64,000 nucleotides of DNA. It comes from Fomitopsis serialis. Lineage: Eukaryota; Basidiomycota; Agaricomycetes; Polyporales; Fomitopsidaceae. This document shows positions 59,885 to 64,000 of this stretch, one piece after another. The position numbers were made by a program, and so were the translations under genes. The notes under the pieces were generated by a model. That model was not told the origin of the DNA, searched no databases, and saw nothing but the letters and a program-made list of their open reading frames with translations. The stretch lies in the NCBI RefSeq assembly GCF_022376445.1, contig NW_025954963.1, positions 1,302,001 to 1,366,000 on the forward strand, in the 5' to 3' direction. The stretch's first letter is position 1. Each line of letters begins with the position of its first letter.

Positions 59885-59940
59885 AGGCAATGGATTAGCA
59901 ATGGCTTAGCTATACTTGAGCCACATCAGCAAATTGGGCA

Positions 59941-60044
59941 ATTGCTGAGCATCTGACCAGCTGACAGCCTCATCTCAGAAGCTCAGTTCACTCAGGCTTA
60001 CCAGTTGCTGTCAGAGACGAACAGTTGTCAGATAGGTGAAGTAT
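59941..60044. repeat. CTGAC/GTCAG-rich patch, left
   Basis: Short CTGA, CTGAC and GTCAG words recur many times, as they do at 63370-63560 on the far side of the GC-rich core. It may be a subterminal repeat zone of the same element. Confidence 0.45.
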
Positions 60045-63000
60045 TCTCTATTGAACAAACTTGACTACAGATGTCGTGCATATTTGTGTTGAATGTTCGA
60101 AACAACATAGGCAAAGCTCGTAATACACGGTAAACAATTGGGAAATGTCAGATTTCAGCAGCTCTACTCTTAGACTCGTAAGTTATAGCATAGCTTGTAC
60201 AGTACTGATACGGTCACGCCGGCACTCATTCGTCGGCATACATCACTCACGCCCTCGATGGCAACACCACATCGCCCATCCAACACCATTATATCAGATC
60301 GTTAGCTACTCACATATGTAAGTAGATAGAGAAGCAGATACAACCCTCTCGCCGCCCGTTCGTCGGCCGGCGAGTCTGCACGCAGGGCTGATATGCTCAC
60401 GGTTACCATGCGCATCGTGCCGGACGTCGTTGTGCCTTGTGCCCACCTACCCGTTCGCTTGTGTGCGTGCTGTCCGGACGTCGTCCGTGTTTGTACGCTG
60501 GGCATTCGCCCGGCGCGCTCGCAGTCGACGTGCACAGTGTGCTTCACGTCGCCGTGTCCTGTAGCTGCAGTTAGCTCGCTCACTCGCAGGTCTCTGCACT
60601 CACCCGTCTGCGCTCGCGCTCGCGTGTCCTCACCATCCGCTTGCCTTTCCCCGCCATCCACTCGCCGTCCGCACACCGGACGCACGCCTCCTGCCCATGT
60701 CCGCCCTCGTCACTGTTGCCGCGCCCACAGTGCATTCGTCGCCCGTGTTCACACGCAGTACCTTTGCCATGCACGCTTGGGGATGAGACTGTACGTAGGG
60801 GGCGCCGTGACCTTGGTCAGTAGAGTCTGGAGGGTCAGGCCCGAGGTCGAGCCAGAGCTCCTGCTGAAGGTTGTGACGGAAGAACTTCTGAGGTTCGCGA
60901 GGGCCGAGGTAGTTTGAAACGAGGACGTATCGGGCAATGGGGATGAAACGGGGATGTTGGGCATATGTGGATGGGAGGAGAAGGGTCAGCATCACTCAAC
61001 AGAAGGAGAGACAGTATGGGGGATCCCGCACGGGTCTGCGCGGACGAGAGGGTCGACCGGTGAGAGGGTCAATAGACGAGCGGGTTAATAGATGAGAAGA
61101 CGAGACGATCGACAAACGAGAAGGTCGACGAACGAGAGGGCGAGCGGGATGGCAGGCGGGAAGGACGGCAGGTGGGAGAAATGACGGGCGAGCGCGAGCG
61201 CGGGACGGCGGGCAAGACAGACAATGGGTCCGAGTCAGCGGTGCGGCGGCTGAGCGAGACAGCGGGCGAGTGAGTGGGTGGGAGAGCGAAGGAAACAAGA
61301 GGAGCGCAGACGAGAACGGGCGAGTGGGCGAACCAACAAGGCGGCGAGGGTGCGCGGGCGGGCTAGCGAGAGGACGACAGTGGGCAGACGAGCGTGCGGA
61401 TGAGCGGGTGGGTGAGTGTGCAAGCGAGTAGGCAGATTGGCGAGCTAGCAAGAGGCCTAGGGCGGGCTGGCGAGCAGGCGGGCGAACGAGCAAGCAGGAA
61501 TACGCAAGGGGGCGGGCGTCGCACTCACCTATACTATCTTCCGTGGCCCACCTCCTCCAGCGTTGTGTTGTCCTCGCGTCTCCATCGCAATTTGCGTGTG
61601 CTTTGACGCTACCGTAGTACCGACGCTAGTGTTGAACGTTGAACGTGATCCGAATCGTGGAGGAGGCAACTGAGGCAAGGAGGAGGCGACTCGCAAGAAG
61701 CGCTAAGCGCCTCAGCCACGACACGTCACGCGCGCCTCGCAGGACTTTCCTTCGAGTCCGCCTTCACTGCCATCCTCCAGTGTCCGTCCCATCCTCCCTG
61801 CCTGCTTCGCCCTCGCTAGCCCGCCGCCGACCTCTAATATATACAGGAGGGCCCGTCCGCAAGAGACAGCACGTGTCAACCGGACCACTGCACGGCCGAA
61901 GACCGAAGACCGCGCTGTACGCGACTGCAACGAGCCCCAGCGACGCGCTAAGAGCGTCGCTGGAGGCTCGCGAAGGGCTGACATGCAGGGAGAAATGCGG
62001 GTTGCGGCCAGCAGGGCCAGTCAGTCAGGTGAGTACGCCGCTTTCCACCTCGACTCCGAGAATGCCCACCAAGGACAAGTGGATGGAGTCGAACCCAACG
62101 GAGACAGCCCCGGCGCACGTTTGCCCAACGAGCACAAGCGCATACGGATACGACGCGCACTGGTATGACAAGAACAGCTCGTCGCACACCCGCTCGCCTT
62201 CCGTCTCGCTCACCCACTATTTCACTCGCCTGCTGTTTCATGCGCCCGCCGCTCTCCTCGCCTGTTGTCGAACCCGCTGTCGCTCTCCTCGCCCGCCGTC
62301 CTGCTCGCCTCGCCCGTCCTGCGCCCACTGTCTCGCGCTCCCTGTCGTCCCTCTCACTTGTGTCCCTCTCGCTGCCCTACCTACCCACCGTGTTGCTCAC
62401 CCACCGTCCCGCTCGCCCGTACGAGCCCGCGCATGACCCTCCAGACCTGTTGACCCACACAGCACCCGTAGCCGCTGTGGCGGGTCTGTACCGGGGCGGG
62501 TATGGGCCCGGGTCGAGCCTGTATATAGCCGTGCTCGGCCCTAGCTGTCATGCGCAAGCTCAAGAAGGATATATCCTTCGAGCACGAGCGTGGCAAGGAG
62601 CATGGCCTGCCCACTACTAACATACTTACACCAGCCTGATGAGCCCGAGCCGAGCGAGTGCGAGCCCGCCCAGTGCCGCTCCGCGCAAGTCCGCCGAGTG
62701 ATAATCCACAAGCGAGTGTGAGCTTATCAAGCCTGGTGCGTCGAGCCCGACAGATGGTCGACACGCACGTTTCTCATCCTGTGGATGCTGCGCCACCTTG
62801 GCATGCAACACTGGGACGAGGTGTATGGCCCGAAGTACGAGATGTCGACGAAGACGAAGTGTGAGTATATGTGAATCCTGACGGCGCGTGACCAGCTGAC
62901 AACACAGGCCCACTGGTGTAAACCAACAGATATGCACCTGACGAGCCTCAGCATACTGCGCACGGACCCACCAGCATCGAAGACTTGGCTGTCTACGGAT

Positions 63001-63360
63001 TCCGGATCACGAACCGACGTGCACTGGTACGACAGGGGCCAATTCGCGGTACATAACACGCCCAAGCCTGGTACGACAGAGCTCAATGAACAGCACTGCG
63101 ACAAGCAACAGTCCACCAGGCACCCGGTGCGACGTGCAAGGGCCCGCCGAGCAACAGCCGAGCGTACCCCAGGTCGATGCGCATACGCCCGTGAAGGATG
63201 AGCATGGTGCACTCTAGCCCGAATGAGCAGGAGAGAGCCTGCCACGCGCACCCACTGGGTAGACGAGAGCTTGCACAATTCTACGGTACCCATATATTAT
63301 GATTAGCTGGCGCTATTCTGTACAGTAGTAGTGATCAATAGCATAACATTGAGTCGATTT
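60045..63360. other. GC-rich low-complexity core between repeat blocks, no gene assigned
   Basis: Composition changes sharply from the AT-rich flanks. About 61000-61530 is strongly purine-rich on the plus strand (degenerate GCGAG/GGGCGAG words), while about 62200-62460 is pyrimidine-rich (CGCTCGCC words), giving long artefactual frames rich in Arg, Ser and Pro. A duplicated phrase coding HWYD lies near 62155-62170 and 63018-63035. A TATATA run is at 62520. I see no transposase, integrase or reverse transcriptase motif. Confidence 0.5.
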
Positions 63361-63369
63361 CTATGCCCT

Positions 63370-63560
63370 GGCTGATCTGGCTGACGAGCTGGGAGGTCTG
63401 ACAGGCTGTCTGAACAGTCTGAGGATCCTGTCTGACGAGTTAGCATCGAAAAAATCCCAGGTCATGAGGGCTGAAAATCTGAAGCAATCTGAAGCAATCT
63501 GAAGGCTTCTGAAGGCTTCTGAACCCCCTGACAGGGCCGTCAGACAGATTTCATGTTTTC
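63370..63560. repeat. CTGA-rich patch with 10-bp tandem repeats, right
   Basis: GAAGCAATCT occurs twice in tandem (63481-63500), followed at once by GAAGGCTTCT twice (63501-63520), so four units have an exact 10-bp period. The surrounding bases are full of CTGAC/CTGTC words and include CTGACAGGGCCGTCAG, an imperfect palindrome. Confidence 0.75.
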
Positions 63561-63850
63561 CTGATGCCATATTTGATCCATTCACAATCTTGTACTTAGC
63601 CATCTTAAGAGTTGACTTGGACATCCTTGATCTAGTTTCAATCCATTGTAATCCATTTGAATCAACCTAAGTATCTACTAATCGCTTTGTAATCTTGTCT
63701 TCAGCTGTACTTAGCCATGGCTTAGACAATACACTAACCAGTAGATTACCCTAAGTAAACATGCCTAAGTCTATGCTAATCTGTTTGCTTGTATACATTA
63801 ATCCGTTGTCCATAGTCAGCTAATCCAATGCAATCCATTCTTCCCTAAAT
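63561..63850. repeat. TTAGCCAT-rich repeat block, right copy
   Basis: AT-rich, with the 15-base core TTAGCCATGGCTTAG at 63711-63725 and copy 2 of the 42-base direct repeat at 63577-63618. It has the same flavour as 59395-59940 but is more diverged, and it is non-coding. Confidence 0.7.
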
Positions 63851-64000
63851 ATGCGCGGCACCTCGACATTGGCAGCCAATGCTGCTTTTCAGTGGCAGTA
63901 CCTAGAAGGTATTGATGTCCAGAGGTTGCCGTGAACGTCGACGCATACAGGAAAAATAACCGCCCGAAGGTGCATTGCGTAGACCACGGTCACGAAGCGC

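Larger units (their letters stand above)
59395..59940. repeat. TTAGCCAT-rich repeat block, left copy
   Basis: AT-rich and dominated by variants of TTAGCCATGGCTTAG and of the CCAATC/GATTGG kind. The exact 15-base core occurs at 59458, 59584, 59634 and 59807. A 31-base stretch is repeated perfectly at 59454-59484 and 59580-59610. A 13-bp inverted repeat with a 5-base loop lies at 59774-59804. There is no coding potential. This looks like part of a dispersed non-coding repeat, possibly a non-autonomous element. Confidence 0.75.

Noticed and set aside
60302..62764. Arg/Ser/Pro-rich frames up to 265 residues in the GC-rich core
   Set aside because: They come from degenerate GCGAG or CGCTC words, occur on both strands at once, and have no domain or start context.
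59395..63850. Classic LTR or terminal-inverted-repeat transposon
   Set aside because: The shared 42-base unit is direct, not inverted, the flanks are not full-length copies, and no transposon protein is encoded. It is kept only as an unclassified repeat-bounded block.
1..64000. CRISPR array or bacterial-type defence operon
   Set aside because: No regularly spaced identical repeats of the right size, and all genes have eukaryotic introns.

Overview
The window is a nuclear genome segment of a filamentous basidiomycete. Short GT-AG introns (about 45-70 nt) interrupt almost every gene, one tRNA carries an intron, and the protein set is fungal: a Ysc84-type SYLF protein, FACT subunit Pob3, an Mlp1/TPR nuclear basket protein, Mob2, cofilin and alpha-actinin. 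A cytochrome P450 resembling the CYP63 family of wood-decay fungi points to an Agaricomycete, probably a white-rot polypore. That placement is inference.

Layout. 0-5.6 kb: SYLF lipid-binding protein, a membrane-anchored nucleotide pyrophosphatase/phosphodiesterase on the minus strand, an intron-containing tRNA-Lys(CUU) and a dienelactone hydrolase remnant. 6.3-8.8 kb: CYP63-like P450. 8.8-13.98 kb: gene-poor. 14.0-18.0 kb: Ras-association/PH protein. 18.6-24.9 kb: Pob3 and alpha-actinin as a divergent pair, then cofilin. 25.4-26.4 kb: mitochondrial-type J-protein. About 27.4-30.1 kb: TPR-CHAT gene. 30.3-32.4 kb: MFS transporter. 33.9-42.5 kb: Mob2 and Mlp1/TPR, divergent. 43-49.5 kb: dsRBD-like minigene, an APH-fold kinase-like protein and two tandem copies of an unrecognised family. 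49.9-54.6 kb: large Ser/Thr kinase. 56.6-57.0 kb: zinc-finger protein. 57-64 kb: mostly unassigned, ending in TTAGCCAT-rich repeat blocks on either side of a GC-rich low-complexity core.

Several genes share a cytoskeleton and cell-polarity theme (RA/PH protein, alpha-actinin, cofilin, Mob2, SYLF protein). Most others look like ordinary core genes.

Caveat: conserved genes that should be intact (Pob3, the J-protein, Mlp1, the RA/PH protein) each carry one or more single-base frame breaks, several at homopolymers. I read many of these as consensus errors in an indel-prone assembly, so pseudogene calls based only on frameshifts are weak. The TAG in the TPR-CHAT gene is a substitution and is the stronger candidate for real inactivation. 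No complete novel defence or mobile system is proven. The best leads are the TPR-CHAT gene, the tandem unknown family, the dsRBD minigene, the repeat-bounded block at 59.4-63.85 kb, and the microexons in the phosphodiesterase and alpha-actinin genes.
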